Of a DNA stretch of 64,000 nt, positions 7,958-16,426 are shown piece by piece. The notes beneath the pieces were generated by a model that was not told the origin of the DNA, made no database searches, and was given only the letters and a program-made list of their open reading frames with translations. How positions within the stretch are numbered: position 1 is the stretch's first letter; every line of letters starts with the position of its first letter. A program made the translations under genes and the position numbers. Origin of the DNA: Thiohalophilus sp. (GTDB taxonomy: Bacteria; Pseudomonadota; Gammaproteobacteria; UBA6429; Thiohalophilaceae); NCBI RefSeq assembly GCF_034521165.1, contig NZ_JAXHMV010000001.1, positions 248,001 through 312,000 on the forward strand, given 5' to 3'.

Positions 7958-8298
7958 TGCGGCTTGCGCGGCCGGTACGCGCGCAGGGACTCCAGGTGCG
8001 AAACCTCCACCGGGGTGCGCTCCGGGCTGGTCACACGAACGGTCAGGCCGGCCCGATCTACCTCTTTGACGGCGAAAAGCGCCCTCCCGGAGGCCGCAAG
8101 CTTCTTCGGGAACCGCATCGGCCGGAACCGGTGGGAGCAAGGTCACTGGCTGAGTATAGTGTAGCTTTTATGCGGCGTTCTTAAAACTATCCTTGTAAAA
8201 CAATGGTGTAACGCCTATGCGGCAGGAGTAATGGGTAATGGGGGCTGGGAGTTTATCGGCTTTGCCCCGCACAGTGAACTCTCCTGTCCGGCAAAGCT
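7958..8298. other. Gap without a convincing gene
   Basis: A GC-rich minus-strand frame, 7849-8118, is open and contains RTPVEVSHLESLRAYRPRK, which looks protein-like. I cannot assign it, and beyond about 7950 it runs into the transposase fragment, so it may be the stub of another disrupted gene. No tRNA, terminator or clear promoter is seen in this stretch. Confidence 0.3.
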
Positions 8299-8341
8299 GG
8301 AAATAACGCAGAGAACGCAAAGGCGCAAAGGACGCAAAGAA
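8299..8341 (+). repeat. Dispersed acgcaaag repeat, single arm (copy 1)
   Basis: The string ggaaataacgcagagaacg, then caaaggcgcaaaggacgcaaag, repeats an octamer-like unit, acgcagag or acgcaaag, about every 7-9 bases. The same unit builds paired arms at 30106-30280, 36850-36994, 37085-37230 and 41592-41813. Here only one arm is present. Confidence 0.75.
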
Positions 8342-8426
8342 TTAAATTGCTTTTAGAGCCAGGAAGGCATTGTGCCGGGCATAAAGGCAAGAAAGACACT
8401 ATCGCTTTTTCTCGTCACTCGTCCCT

Positions 8427-8446
8427 GAATCGGCTTGCGCCGATTC
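8427..8446. repeat. Perfect 8-base-pair hairpin before the PilZ gene
   Basis: gaatcggc, loop ttgc, gccgattc. There is no T tract, so it is not a classical terminator. It lies 73 bases before the PilZ gene start and could be an operator or a leader structure. Confidence 0.5.
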
Positions 8447-8518
8447 GGTGGCTGCCATACAGTTCGCTGTAATTAATAAGAAAACGTCGGCGCAAGACGT
8501 CAAAACGGGGGAGGCCGG

Positions 8519-8830
8519 ATGCCGAGGGATTATGACGAGAAGCGCGATTTCATTCGCGTCGAGGTGGATTGCGATATCCACTTCAAGCCGCAGGGCGCCG
8601 GGAGCGAGCAGATCGGACGACTGGCCAATCTCAGCGGGCGCGGCATGATGTTCATCGCCGCCGAGGAGATTCCGGTTGATACGCCGGTGGAGATCCGAAT
8701 CGCGGCGGAAAAGCAGGTGACCGCGCCGCTGCATGCGATGGTTCGGGTGGTGCGCATGGCCAAACAGCGGCGGGGGGACGGTTACGAAATCGGCGCTATT
8801 ATTACCAGTGTCTTCGATGAAAATGAGTAA
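8519..8830 (+). CDS. PilZ domain protein, putative c-di-GMP receptor
   Basis: A 103-residue single-domain protein. The c-di-GMP-binding signature is present: an arginine motif near the N-terminus (KRDFIRVE, R-x3-R type) and NLSGRGMMF (N-x-S-x-x-G) around residues 40-48. The rest fits a six-strand beta barrel ending in DGYEIGAIIT. The start at 8519 follows gggggaggccgg. It is 15 bases ahead of pncC, so the two may be co-transcribed, but there is no obvious functional link. A role in motility or biofilm control is inferred from the fold and from the flagellar context of the region. Confidence 0.8.
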   Translation: MPRDYDEKRDFIRVEVDCDIHFKPQGAGSEQIGRLANLSGRGMMFIAAEEIPVDTPVEIRIAAEKQVTAPLHAMVRVVRMAKQRRGDGYEIGAIITSVFDENE

Positions 8831-8845
8831 GGCGGACAGGGGACG

Positions 8846-9361
8846 ATGAGCCGAATCCCGAGTGATGAAATGTTGCTGGCGCTGGCCCACCGGATCAGCG
8901 AACGGCTCGAGCCACGCTCATTGTCAGTGACCACCGCCGAGTCCTGTACCGGCGGCTGGATTGCCAAGCTGCTAACCGATGTTCCCGGTTGTTCCGCCTG
9001 GTTCGATCGCGGCTTTGTCACCTATTCCAATGAGGCCAAGCAGGAACAGCTGGCGGTACCGGCCGCCGTGCTGGACGAACACGGCGCGGTCAGCGAGCCG
9101 ACGGTGCGGGCCATGGCCGAGGGAGCGCTGCGCCACAGCCGGGCCGATTTGGCCCTGTCGGTCAGCGGCATCGCTGGCCCCGGTGGCGGACGGCCCGACA
9201 AGCCGCTGGGACTGGTCTGGTTCGGCTGGGCGCAGCGGCTTGCCGGTGACGGCACGTCGATCAGCAGCGAGCACTGCGTATTTAACGGCAACCGCGATGA
9301 TGTGCGCCGCCAGGCGGTGGTCCGGGCGCTGGATGGTATCCTTGAGCTGATCGGTGAATGA
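8846..9361 (+). CDS. pncC: Nicotinamide-nucleotide amidohydrolase PncC (CinA C-terminal domain)
   Basis: A 171-residue stand-alone CinA-C domain that deamidates nicotinamide mononucleotide to nicotinate mononucleotide in pyridine nucleotide salvage. The catalytic-serine block is TAESCTGGWIAKLL at about residue 31, followed by SAWFDRGFVTYSN and SGIAGPGGG. The N-terminal MoaB-like domain found in CinA fusions is absent, as in E. coli YgaD/PncC. That protein is also coded just upstream of recA, so the order pncC-(thpR)-recA is conserved. The end overlaps thpR by 8 bases. Confidence 0.93.
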   Translation: MSRIPSDEMLLALAHRISERLEPRSLSVTTAESCTGGWIAKLLTDVPGCSAWFDRGFVTYSNEAKQEQLAVPAAVLDEHGAVSEPTVRAMAEGALRHSRADLALSVSGIAGPGGGRPDKPLGLVWFGWAQRLAGDGTSISSEHCVFNGNRDDVRRQAVVRALDGILELIGE

Positions 9362-9917
9362 GCCCCGCCTGCGTCTCTTTTTTGCCCTGTGGCCGCCGCC
9401 CGAACTGGCGCACCGCCTGCAACATGTCGCCCGGGCATTGTTCGATCGGCGCCAGGCCCGCCTGCTGCAGCGCGAACAACTTCATCTGACCCTGGTTTAT
9501 CTTGGCCCCACCGATGCCGAACGGCGCGCCTGCGCCGGGCACGTCGCCGACGAGGTACGGGCCGAGGCTTTTACTCTCTGCTTCTCCCGGCTCGGCTTCT
9601 GGTCCCGCCCCCGGGTTGGCTGGATCGCCCCCGACAGCAGCCCGCCGCCATTGCTGGCCCTGGTGAGCCAGTTGCGGCAGGGGCTGGGCGAGTGCGGTTT
9701 TCCCATTGATCCACGGCCCTGGCAGGCCCATCTGACTCTGGCGCGCAAGTTGCGCCGACCGCCGTTGCGCGAGGGACTTGAACCACCGCTGTTGTGGCCG
9801 GTTGATGAGTTCGTGCTGGTCGAATCCCAAACCCGGCCGAGCGGAGCGGAATATCGCATCCTGCAACGCTGGCCGCTGATCGGTCAGGACCCTCAAGAAA
9901 ACCATCGACTGCGCTGA
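9354..9917 (+). CDS. thpR: RNA 2',3'-cyclic phosphodiesterase / 2'-5' RNA ligase ThpR
   Basis: A 187-residue member of the 2H phosphoesterase family. The two defining H-x-T-x motifs are HLTLVYLG near residue 43 and HLTLARKL near residue 125. Enzymes of the family hydrolyse 2',3'-cyclic phosphates on RNA and can join 2'-5' linked tRNA halves; the physiological substrate is not known. Its start lies inside the end of pncC in another frame, indicating translational coupling. FFALWPPPELA at the N-terminus is typical of the family. Confidence 0.92.
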   Translation: MNEPRLRLFFALWPPPELAHRLQHVARALFDRRQARLLQREQLHLTLVYLGPTDAERRACAGHVADEVRAEAFTLCFSRLGFWSRPRVGWIAPDSSPPPLLALVSQLRQGLGECGFPIDPRPWQAHLTLARKLRRPPLREGLEPPLLWPVDEFVLVESQTRPSGAEYRILQRWPLIGQDPQENHRLR

Positions 9918-9989
9918 AGCCACCGAAGCCACTGAAAAAAACTGTGACCTGTACAGGTTGTTCCGTGGCTTCGGTGTTTTCGGTGGTTG
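9915..9989. repeat. Inverted repeat of ccgaagccac units with a central palindrome
   Basis: gaagccaccgaagccac on the left and gtggcttcggtgttttcgg followed by tggtt on the right are inverted copies of a repeated unit. Between them lies the perfect palindrome acctgtacaggt. The unit type parallels the acgcaaag repeats elsewhere: short, degenerate and iterated. It follows the thpR stop directly and may act as its 3' structure. Confidence 0.6.
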
Positions 9990-10102
9990 TGTTGTAAAGG
10001 CGGGCAGGGGGGCGGGCGACGACGGGCCGGGGCAAATCGAGGCTAGGCCGTGGCCGGGGTTGTGTGAAATAATGGCGCCGGGTTACGAGTGGGCGTGGGA
10101 TC

Positions 10103-10366
10103 GTGTCCTGGCTCACGTCTAATGACGCCTTCAGAGCTACCGAGCCGCGCCAGTGCAAGGCGCAGTGCGCAGGCAATGGCGACTCCCTTGTCAAGCGCTG
10201 CAACACAGCAATGGCGCGGCTCGGTGGCTCCCTTCGGGCAAGGCGAGAAGCGGCCATCTGCGGCGTTGCTTGCCCTTGAGGTAGATGGCTACCCCTGCGG
10301 GCAAGCGCCTTGCATCTGGCCGCTTCTCGCCTTGCTGAAGGTGCCATTAGACGTGAGCCAGGACAC
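10103..10366. mobile_element. MITE-like element of 264 bases upstream of recA
   Basis: The ends are perfect 22-base inverted repeats: gtgtcctggctcacgtctaa plus tg at 10103-10124 and its complement at 10345-10366. A further imperfect ccttcag match extends each arm. Nested inverted pairs occur inside: accgagccgcgcca with tggcgcggctcggt, and gcaaggcgagaagcggcca with tggccgcttctcgccttgc. There is no coding capacity. A target duplication is not obvious. The right end lies 39 bases before the recA start codon, so the element may have replaced or may carry part of the recA promoter. Confidence 0.7.
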
Positions 10367-10405
10367 AGGGAGCGATTTCATTCGATACATTACAGGAGAA
10401 ATACC

Positions 10406-11473
10406 ATGGATGCAGACAAGAAAAAAGCACTCAGTGCGGCACTGAGCCAGATCGAAAAACAGTTCGGCAAGGGTTCGGTCATGCGCATGGGCGATACCTC
10501 GGCGGTGCGCAATGTCGAGGCGATTTCCACCGGTTCGCTGGGGCTGGATATTGCCCTGGGCGTGGGCGGCCTGCCCAAGGGCCGGGTGGTGGAGATCTAC
10601 GGTCCGGAATCCTCGGGTAAGACGACGCTGACCCTGCAGGTGATCGCCGAATGCCAGAAACACGGCGGCACCGCGGCCTTCGTGGATGCCGAGCATGCGC
10701 TGGATCCCCAGTATGCGGGCCGCCTGGGCGTTAACGTGGATGATCTGCTGGTCTCCCAGCCCGACACCGGCGAGCAGGCGCTGGAGATCACCGACATGCT
10801 GGTGCGCTCCAGCGCGGTGGACGTGGTGGTGGTCGACTCGGTGGCGGCACTGACCCCCAAGGCGGAAATCGAGGGCGATATGGGCGATACCCATGTCGGC
10901 CTGCAGGCACGGCTGATGTCCCAGGCACTGCGTAAACTGAGCGGCAACATCAAGCGCTCCAATACCCTGGTGATTTTCATCAATCAGATCCGCATGAAGA
11001 TCGGGGTCATGTTCGGCAGCCCGGAAACCACCACCGGCGGTAACGCGCTCAAATTCTATGCGTCCGTGCGGCTGGATATCCGGCGTATCGGTTCGATCAA
11101 AAAGGGTGACGAGGTCATCGGTAACGAGACCCGGGTCAAGGTGCTGAAGAACAAGGTGGCGCCGCCCTTCAAGCAGGTGGAATTCGATTTGCTGTATAAC
11201 GAAGGCATCTCCCGCGAGGGCGAGATCATCGATCTCGGTGTCAAGGAAGGGCTGGTGGATAAATCGGGCGCCTGGTACAGCTATAACGGCGATCGCATCG
11301 GTCAGGGCAAGGATAACGTGCGGAATTTCCTCAAGGAGCATCCGGAAATGGCGCAGGAGATCGAAGCCCAGATCCGCAATAAGCTGCTGCCCGGGCCGGC
11401 TGAGACTCAGGGAGAGGTTCAGGCCGACGCGCCCGATGACAGCGCGCTGGAAGAGGCCGAAGCCGAAGCCTGA
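10406..11473 (+). CDS. recA: Recombinase RecA
   Basis: A 355-residue DNA-dependent ATPase that forms filaments on single-stranded DNA, drives homologous pairing and triggers LexA self-cleavage. The Walker A motif is GPESSGKTTLT, loop L1 is within EGDMGDTHVGLQARLMSQAL, and loop L2 follows NQIRMKIGVMFG. The C-terminus is acidic, as usual. The ATG at 10406 follows acaggagaaatacc; in-frame sequence upstream belongs to the MITE-like element. I found no E. coli-type LexA box (CTGT-N8-ACAG) between thpR and recA. recX follows after 21 bases. Confidence 0.98.
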   Translation: MDADKKKALSAALSQIEKQFGKGSVMRMGDTSAVRNVEAISTGSLGLDIALGVGGLPKGRVVEIYGPESSGKTTLTLQVIAECQKHGGTAAFVDAEHALDPQYAGRLGVNVDDLLVSQPDTGEQALEITDMLVRSSAVDVVVVDSVAALTPKAEIEGDMGDTHVGLQARLMSQALRKLSGNIKRSNTLVIFINQIRMKIGVMFGSPETTTGGNALKFYASVRLDIRRIGSIKKGDEVIGNETRVKVLKNKVAPPFKQVEFDLLYNEGISREGEIIDLGVKEGLVDKSGAWYSYNGDRIGQGKDNVRNFLKEHPEMAQEIEAQIRNKLLPGPAETQGEVQADAPDDSALEEAEAEA

Positions 11474-11494
11474 ATCCGGTGACGCCGTTTCGAG

Positions 11495-11935
11495 ATGGCT
11501 AAAAGCGTCCGTGAAGCGGCGATGGATCTGTTGTCCCGCCGCGAACACAGCACCTGCGAGCTGCAGCAAAAGCTGGTGCGCAAGGGGTATGCCGAAGAAG
11601 AGGTCGACTCGGCATTGCAGCGCCTTGCGGATGAAAACCTGTTGAGTGACGAACGGTTCGTGGAAGCGTTCGTGCATTCCCGGCAGACCCGGGGCTCCGG
11701 GCCGCGCAAGATCATTGCCGAACTGTCGCAAAAAGGTGTCAGCGAGACGCTGATCTCCCAATACCTGGATGAACGCAGCCCGGTCTGGATCGATCTGGCC
11801 AGGGAGGTGCGCGTCAGGAAATTCGGGGCCGCTTTACCCGGGGAATACCGGGAAAAAGCCCGGCAGATGCGCTTTTTGCAGCAGCGCGGATTTACCACCG
11901 AGCAGATTCAAAACGTGGTGCGGGATGATGACTGA
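11495..11935 (+). CDS. recX: Regulatory protein RecX
   Basis: A 146-residue helical protein that binds in the groove of RecA filaments and limits their growth. Three-helix RecX repeats are visible, with LLSRREHSTCELQQKLVRKG in the first and DENLLSDERFVEAFVHSR in the second. The position 21 bases after recA is the conserved gammaproteobacterial arrangement, and expression probably depends on read-through from recA. Confidence 0.95.
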   Translation: MAKSVREAAMDLLSRREHSTCELQQKLVRKGYAEEEVDSALQRLADENLLSDERFVEAFVHSRQTRGSGPRKIIAELSQKGVSETLISQYLDERSPVWIDLAREVRVRKFGAALPGEYREKARQMRFLQQRGFTTEQIQNVVRDDD

Positions 11936-11948
11936 GATTGGGATACCC

Positions 11949-14582
11949 ATGATGAACAGCAGTGCTGAATTACGTACAGCCTTTTTGGAATACTTCCGCG
12001 AGCGGGGCCACGAAGTTGTCGCCTCCAGCCCGCTGGTGCCGGCCAATGATCCGACCCTGCTGTTTACCAACGCCGGCATGGTGCAGTTCAAGGAGACCTT
12101 CCTCGGCCAGGAGCCGCGCCCCTACAAGCGGGCGGTCAGCTCCCAGCGCTGCGTGCGTGCCGGTGGCAAGCACAACGATCTGGAAAACGTCGGTTATACC
12201 GCCCGCCATCACACCTTTTTCGAGATGCTGGGCAACTTCAGCTTCGGCGATTATTTCAAGCGTGAGGCGATCGGGTATGCCTGGGAGTTTTTGACCGGGA
12301 CGCTGAAACTGCCGGCGGACAAGTTATGGGTCACCGTCTATCAGGACGACGAAGACGCCGCCAATATCTGGCTCAAGGAAATCGGCGTGGACGAGCAACG
12401 CTTTACCCGCATCGGCGACAAGCCGGGCGGCAAGCGTTACGAAAGCGATAATTTCTGGTCCATGGGCGATACCGGCCCCTGCGGTCCCTGTACCGAGATT
12501 TTCTACGACCACGGTCCCGGGGTGCCCGGCGGCCCGCCCGGCAGTCCCGACGAGGACGGCGATCGCTATATCGAGATCTGGAACCTGGTTTTCATGCAGT
12601 ACGACCGGGACAAAAGCGGCACCCTCAATCCGCTGCCCAAGCCGTCGGTGGACACCGGCATGGGACTGGAGCGCCTGGCCGCGGTCATGCAGGGCGTGCA
12701 CAGCAATTACGAGATCGATCTGTTCCAGCGCCTGATCGATGCCGCGGCGAAAGTGACCGGCTGCAAGGACAAGCAGGACAACTCCCTCAAGGTGATCGCC
12801 GATCACATCCGCTCCTGCAGCTTTTTGATCGTCGATGGCGTGATGCCCTCCAACGAAGGGCGCGGGTATGTGCTGCGGCGGATCATTCGCCGGGCGATTC
12901 GTCACGGTCACAAACTGGGGGCGGCACAGGGCTTTTTCCATCAACTGGTTGAACCCCTGGCCAAAGAGATGGGCGAGGCCTATCCCGAACTGGTCAAACA
13001 GCAGACCATGGTGGAGAAAGTCTTGAAGCAGGAAGAGGAACGCTTTGCCGAAACCCTGGATCAGGGCATGCAGATCCTGGATCAGGCGATCGCGGATCTG
13101 CCCGATCAGACGATTCCCGGCGAGACCATTTTCAAACTGTACGACACCTTCGGCTTCCCGGTGGATCTGACCAACGACATCGCCCGCGAGCGCGGTCTGC
13201 AACTGGATATGGCCGGTTTCGACAAGGCCATGGCCGCCCAGCGTGAGCGGGCCCGTTCCGCCAGCCAGTTCGACGTCGATTACGGCGAAGCCGTGCAGGT
13301 GGAAGGCGAGACCGAGTTTACCGGTTACGAGCAGCTGGCCGGCCCGGCCACGGTCGAGGCGATTTATCAAAACGGCCAGCCGGTGGAGGAACTGGATCAG
13401 GGCCAGGCCGGCATGCTGGTGCTGGATCGCACCCCGTTTTACGCCGAAGGCGGTGGCCAGGTGGGCGATCGTGGCCGGCTGCAGTCGGCCGGGGGCAAGT
13501 TCACGGTCGAGGATACCCGCAAGCAGGGCGGCAAGGTCTTCTTGCATTTCGGCAAGGTGAGTGAAGGGGCGATCAAAACCGGCGAACAGGTCGAGGCGAG
13601 CGTGGATGCCGAACGCCGTCAGGCCACGGCCTATAACCATTCCGCCACCCATCTGCTGCATGCCGCGCTGCGCCAGGTACTCGGCGAGCATGTCACCCAG
13701 AAAGGCTCGCTGGTGGACGCCGATCGCCTGCGTTTCGACTTCTCCCATTTCGAGCCGATCAGCCGCGAACAGTTGCAGCAGATCGAGACGCTGGTCAACG
13801 CGCATATCCGGCGTAATCATCCGGTCGAAACGCAAGTCATGGCGCCGGATGCCGCGATTGCCGCCGGCGCGCTGGCCCTGTTCGGCGAGAAATACGGCGA
13901 AGCGGTGCGGGTCCTGCGCATGGGCGAGTTCTCCATGGAGCTGTGCGGTGGCACCCATGTCGAGCGCACGGGCGATATCGGCCTGTTCAAGATCATCAGC
14001 GAGGGCGGCGTGGCCGCCGGGGTGCGTCGTATCGAGGCGATGACCGGCCAGCGGGCCCTGCAGTGGGTGGAGGAGAACGAAGCCCAGCTGGAGGAGCTGG
14101 CCGGGATGTTCAAGGGCGCGCGCGAGCAACTGGCCGAGCGGGTTCGCCAGACGCTGGAACACAACCGCCAGCTGGAAAAAGAGGTGGAGCGGCTCAAGGC
14201 CAAACTGGCCAGCAGCCAGGGCTCCGATCTTGCCGCCCAGGCCCGGGAGATCGACGGGCTCAAGGTGCTGGCGGCGCGCCTCGACGGCGCCGACCCCAAG
14301 TCGCTGCGCGAGACCGTCGATCAGCTCAAGAACAAGCTGGGTTCGGCGGCCGTGGTGCTGGCCACGGTCAGCGGCGACAAGGTCGCGCTGGTGGCCGGCG
14401 TGAGCAAGGACCACACCGACAAACTCAAGGCCGGGGAACTGGTGAATATGGTCGCGCAACAGGTCGGCGGCAAGGGCGGCGGTCGTCCCGACATGGCCCA
14501 GGCCGGCGGCAGCCAGCCCGAAGGACTGGATGCCGCCCTGGCCAGCGTGCCCGAGTGGGTGCGCGAAAAGCTCGCCGGTTGA
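11949..14582 (+). CDS. alaS: Alanyl-tRNA synthetase
   Basis: 877 residues, close to the 876 of E. coli AlaS. Class II core: motif 1 region DPTLLFTNAGMVQFKETFLG, then motif 3 GMGLERLAAVMQG. The editing domain has the zinc-type HNHSATHLLH and CGGTHVERTGD. A C-terminal C-Ala domain with a coiled-coil segment (residues about 710-760) ends in GGRPDMAQAGG. The start is one of two adjacent ATGs, 11949 or 11952, both after ggatacc. Longer in-frame extensions overlap recX and are rejected. It charges tRNA-Ala with alanine and clears mischarged Ser/Gly. The order recA-recX-alaS is conserved. Confidence 0.97.
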   Translation: MMNSSAELRTAFLEYFRERGHEVVASSPLVPANDPTLLFTNAGMVQFKETFLGQEPRPYKRAVSSQRCVRAGGKHNDLENVGYTARHHTFFEMLGNFSFGDYFKREAIGYAWEFLTGTLKLPADKLWVTVYQDDEDAANIWLKEIGVDEQRFTRIGDKPGGKRYESDNFWSMGDTGPCGPCTEIFYDHGPGVPGGPPGSPDEDGDRYIEIWNLVFMQYDRDKSGTLNPLPKPSVDTGMGLERLAAVMQGVHSNYEIDLFQRLIDAAAKVTGCKDKQDNSLKVIADHIRSCSFLIVDGVMPSNEGRGYVLRRIIRRAIRHGHKLGAAQGFFHQLVEPLAKEMGEAYPELVKQQTMVEKVLKQEEERFAETLDQGMQILDQAIADLPDQTIPGETIFKLYDTFGFPVDLTNDIARERGLQLDMAGFDKAMAAQRERARSASQFDVDYGEAVQVEGETEFTGYEQLAGPATVEAIYQNGQPVEELDQGQAGMLVLDRTPFYAEGGGQVGDRGRLQSAGGKFTVEDTRKQGGKVFLHFGKVSEGAIKTGEQVEASVDAERRQATAYNHSATHLLHAALRQVLGEHVTQKGSLVDADRLRFDFSHFEPISREQLQQIETLVNAHIRRNHPVETQVMAPDAAIAAGALALFGEKYGEAVRVLRMGEFSMELCGGTHVERTGDIGLFKIISEGGVAAGVRRIEAMTGQRALQWVEENEAQLEELAGMFKGAREQLAERVRQTLEHNRQLEKEVERLKAKLASSQGSDLAAQAREIDGLKVLAARLDGADPKSLRETVDQLKNKLGSAAVVLATVSGDKVALVAGVSKDHTDKLKAGELVNMVAQQVGGKGGGRPDMAQAGGSQPEGLDAALASVPEWVREKLAG

Positions 14583-14716
14583 ATCGGTTCTTCTGACCCA
14601 TCGGCTGTAGAACGGTCTCCTGGCCGTTGCATTTTGCTATCCGAGCGGTTCGCGCCTTCCAATCTTTTGCCAACTAGTGTTTAATTTGCGCCCTTTGGGC
14701 ACAGCGTAAAGGTGTT

Positions 14717-15946
14717 ATGGCTCTTATTGTTCAAAAATATGGCGGCACCTCGGTCGGCAATGTCGAGAAAATCGAAAATGTCGCCGAGAAGGTGATCGCC
14801 AGTCGCCAGGCCGGCCACGACGTGGTGGTGGTGGTTTCCGCCATGAGCGGCGAGACCAACCGGCTGATCGAGCTGGCCAATCAGGTGAGTGACCAGCCCG
14901 ATCCGCGGGAGTACGATGTGCTGGTCTCCACCGGCGAGCAGGTGACCATTGCCCTGCTGAGTATGGCACTCAATGCCCGTGGCTATCCGGCCCGCTCCTA
15001 CACCGGCTCGCAGGTGCATATCCTGACCGACAGTGCACACACCAAGGCGCGGATTCTGGATATCGACGAGAGCCGCATGCGTACCGATCTGGAGCAGGGT
15101 CGGGTCGTGGTGGTGGCCGGTTTTCAGGGGCGCGACGAAGACGGCAATATCACCACCCTGGGCCGTGGCGGCTCCGATACCACCGCGGTGGCGCTGGCCG
15201 CGGCCCTCAAGGCGGACGAATGCCAGATTTACACTGACGTGGACGGGGTCTACACCACCGATCCACGGGTGGTGGCCGAAGCCCGGCGCCTGCAGCGCAT
15301 CACGTTCGAGGAAATGCTGGAGATGGCCAGCCTGGGCTCGAAAGTCCTGCAGATCCGCGCGGTGGAATTTGCCGGCAAATATAATGTCAATTTAAGGGTG
15401 CTATCCTCATTTGAGGAAGGCCCCGGTACACTCATTACCTATGAGGAAGCAGCGGATATGGAACAACCTGTCATCTCCGGCATCGCCTTCAATCGCGATG
15501 AAGCCAAGCTGACGATCCTGGGCGTTCCGGATCAGCCCGGTATGGCATTCAGCATTCTGGGGCCGATTGGCGACGCCAATATCGAAGTGGATATGATTAT
15601 CCAGAACGTGGGGGCGGACGGAACCACCGATTTCACCTTCACGGTGCATCGCAATGACTACGACAAGGCCCTGAAACTGCTGCAGGAGATTGCCAAAAAA
15701 CTGGGTGCGCGCGAGGTTGCCGGCGACAAATCGATTGTTAAAATCTCACTGGTTGGCGTTGGCATGCGTTCTCACGCCGGGGTGGCCAGCCAGATGTTCG
15801 AGACCCTGGCCAAGGAGGGGATCAACATCATGATGATTTCCACCTCAGAAATCAAAATCTCCGTGGTGGTCGAAGAAAAGTACCTGGAACTGGGCGTACG
15901 CTCCCTGCACGGCGCGTTCGGGCTTGAGCAGGAAATGGCGGTATAA
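14717..15946 (+). CDS. lysC: Aspartate kinase (monofunctional, lysine-sensitive type)
   Basis: A 409-residue enzyme that phosphorylates aspartate, the first step towards lysine, threonine, methionine and diaminopimelate. The ATP-binding start is KYGGTSVGN at residues 7-15. The catalytic domain includes GFQGRDEDGNITTLGRGGSD and YTDVDGVYTTDPR. Two ACT domains follow, from about residue 265, with GVPDQPGMAFSILGPIGDAN and GVGMRSHAGVASQMFETLAK. Its length matches the Pseudomonas-type single-chain enzyme. The order alaS-lysC-csrA is typical of this group of gammaproteobacteria. Confidence 0.95.
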   Translation: MALIVQKYGGTSVGNVEKIENVAEKVIASRQAGHDVVVVVSAMSGETNRLIELANQVSDQPDPREYDVLVSTGEQVTIALLSMALNARGYPARSYTGSQVHILTDSAHTKARILDIDESRMRTDLEQGRVVVVAGFQGRDEDGNITTLGRGGSDTTAVALAAALKADECQIYTDVDGVYTTDPRVVAEARRLQRITFEEMLEMASLGSKVLQIRAVEFAGKYNVNLRVLSSFEEGPGTLITYEEAADMEQPVISGIAFNRDEAKLTILGVPDQPGMAFSILGPIGDANIEVDMIIQNVGADGTTDFTFTVHRNDYDKALKLLQEIAKKLGAREVAGDKSIVKISLVGVGMRSHAGVASQMFETLAKEGINIMMISTSEIKISVVVEEKYLELGVRSLHGAFGLEQEMAV

Positions 15947-15974
15947 ATCCGGTGTTTTGCCGCTGTTTATTTAC

Positions 15975-16001
15975 TAAAGTTTAGTGACGCATTGACGATA
16001 C
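15975..16001 (+). promoter_or_regulatory. Sigma28-like promoter before csrA
   Basis: taaagttt, an 11-base spacer and gacgatac. The -35 part is identical to the FliA consensus TAAAGTTT. The -10 part matches 6 of 8 positions of GCCGATAA, and the spacing is exact. It lies 79 bases before the csrA ATG. The -35 sits inside the dyad actaaagtttagt. Confidence 0.5.
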
Positions 16002-16079
16002 CTAGGTTTGAGCCTGCCCGCTATCAGGCCTGCCGAAGGACAGAACTTACTGAATTATCCGAAAAGGAGTTAGATTGAA

Positions 16080-16274
16080 ATGCTGATTTTGACCAGACGG
16101 GTGGGTGAAACACTCATGATTGGCGACGAAGTCACCGTGACAGTACTGGGTGTCAAGGGCAACCAGGTGCGCATCGGTGTCAATGCCCCCAAGGATGTCT
16201 CCGTCCACCGCGAAGAGATTTACGAGCGGATCAAGAGCGAAGAAGACAGCAGCGCCCAGGAGTCCGGCAGCTGA
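16080..16274 (+). CDS. csrA: Carbon storage / translation regulator CsrA
   Basis: A 64-residue RNA-binding dimer that blocks or promotes translation by binding GGA motifs in mRNA leaders. It governs motility, biofilm and carbon flow. The sequence starts MLILTRRVGETLMIGD, and the RNA-contact residues R44-type region is seen in APKDVSVHREEIYERI. The ribosome site is aaaaggag, 8-9 bases upstream. It sits between lysC and tRNA-Ser, the classical location. A FliA-type promoter candidate upstream would tie CsrA to the flagellar hierarchy. Confidence 0.97.
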   Translation: MLILTRRVGETLMIGDEVTVTVLGVKGNQVRIGVNAPKDVSVHREEIYERIKSEEDSSAQESGS

Positions 16275-16277
16275 GAC

Positions 16278-16306
16278 TTTACCTCGGCCCCCGGCCCTAG
16301 TATCCT
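16278..16306 (+). promoter_or_regulatory. Sigma70-like promoter for tRNA-Ser
   Basis: tttacc, a 17-base GC-rich spacer and tatcct. It begins right after the csrA stop codon and lies 26 bases before the tRNA. The short leader can form ccccggtaaaacgggg. Confidence 0.45.
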
Positions 16307-16331
16307 TTGCTCCCCGGTAAAACGGGGTCCC

Positions 16332-16424
16332 GGAGAGATGGCCGAGTGGCTGAAGGCGCTCCCCTGCTAAGGGAGTATGGGGTTAATAGCTCCATCGAGG
16401 GTTCGAATCCCTCTCTCTCCGCCA
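16332..16424 (+). tRNA. tRNA-Ser(GCU)
   Basis: 93 nucleotides including an encoded CCA. The acceptor stem ggagaga pairs with tctctcc, the discriminator is G, the anticodon loop contains gct (ctgctaa), and a long class II variable arm is present. The T-arm is ggttcgaatcc. It reads AGC/AGU serine codons. Confidence 0.97.
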
Positions 16425-16426
16425 AT

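Noticed and set aside
7823..8146. 107-codon minus-strand frame upstream of the HIT remnant
   Set aside because: Composition is typical of an out-of-frame GC-rich reading; no conserved motif. The alternative frame there is mentioned only as a possible gene stub.
9918..10405. LexA box for recA
   Set aside because: I looked for CTGT-N8-ACAG; the closest, ctgtgacctgtacag at about 9942, has a 7-base gap and lies over 400 bases upstream within another palindrome.
12324..14459. 711-codon open frame antisense to alaS
   Set aside because: The frame is open because of GC-biased third positions on the coding strand; its translation is His/Leu/Gly-rich low complexity with no domain, and alaS is unambiguous.
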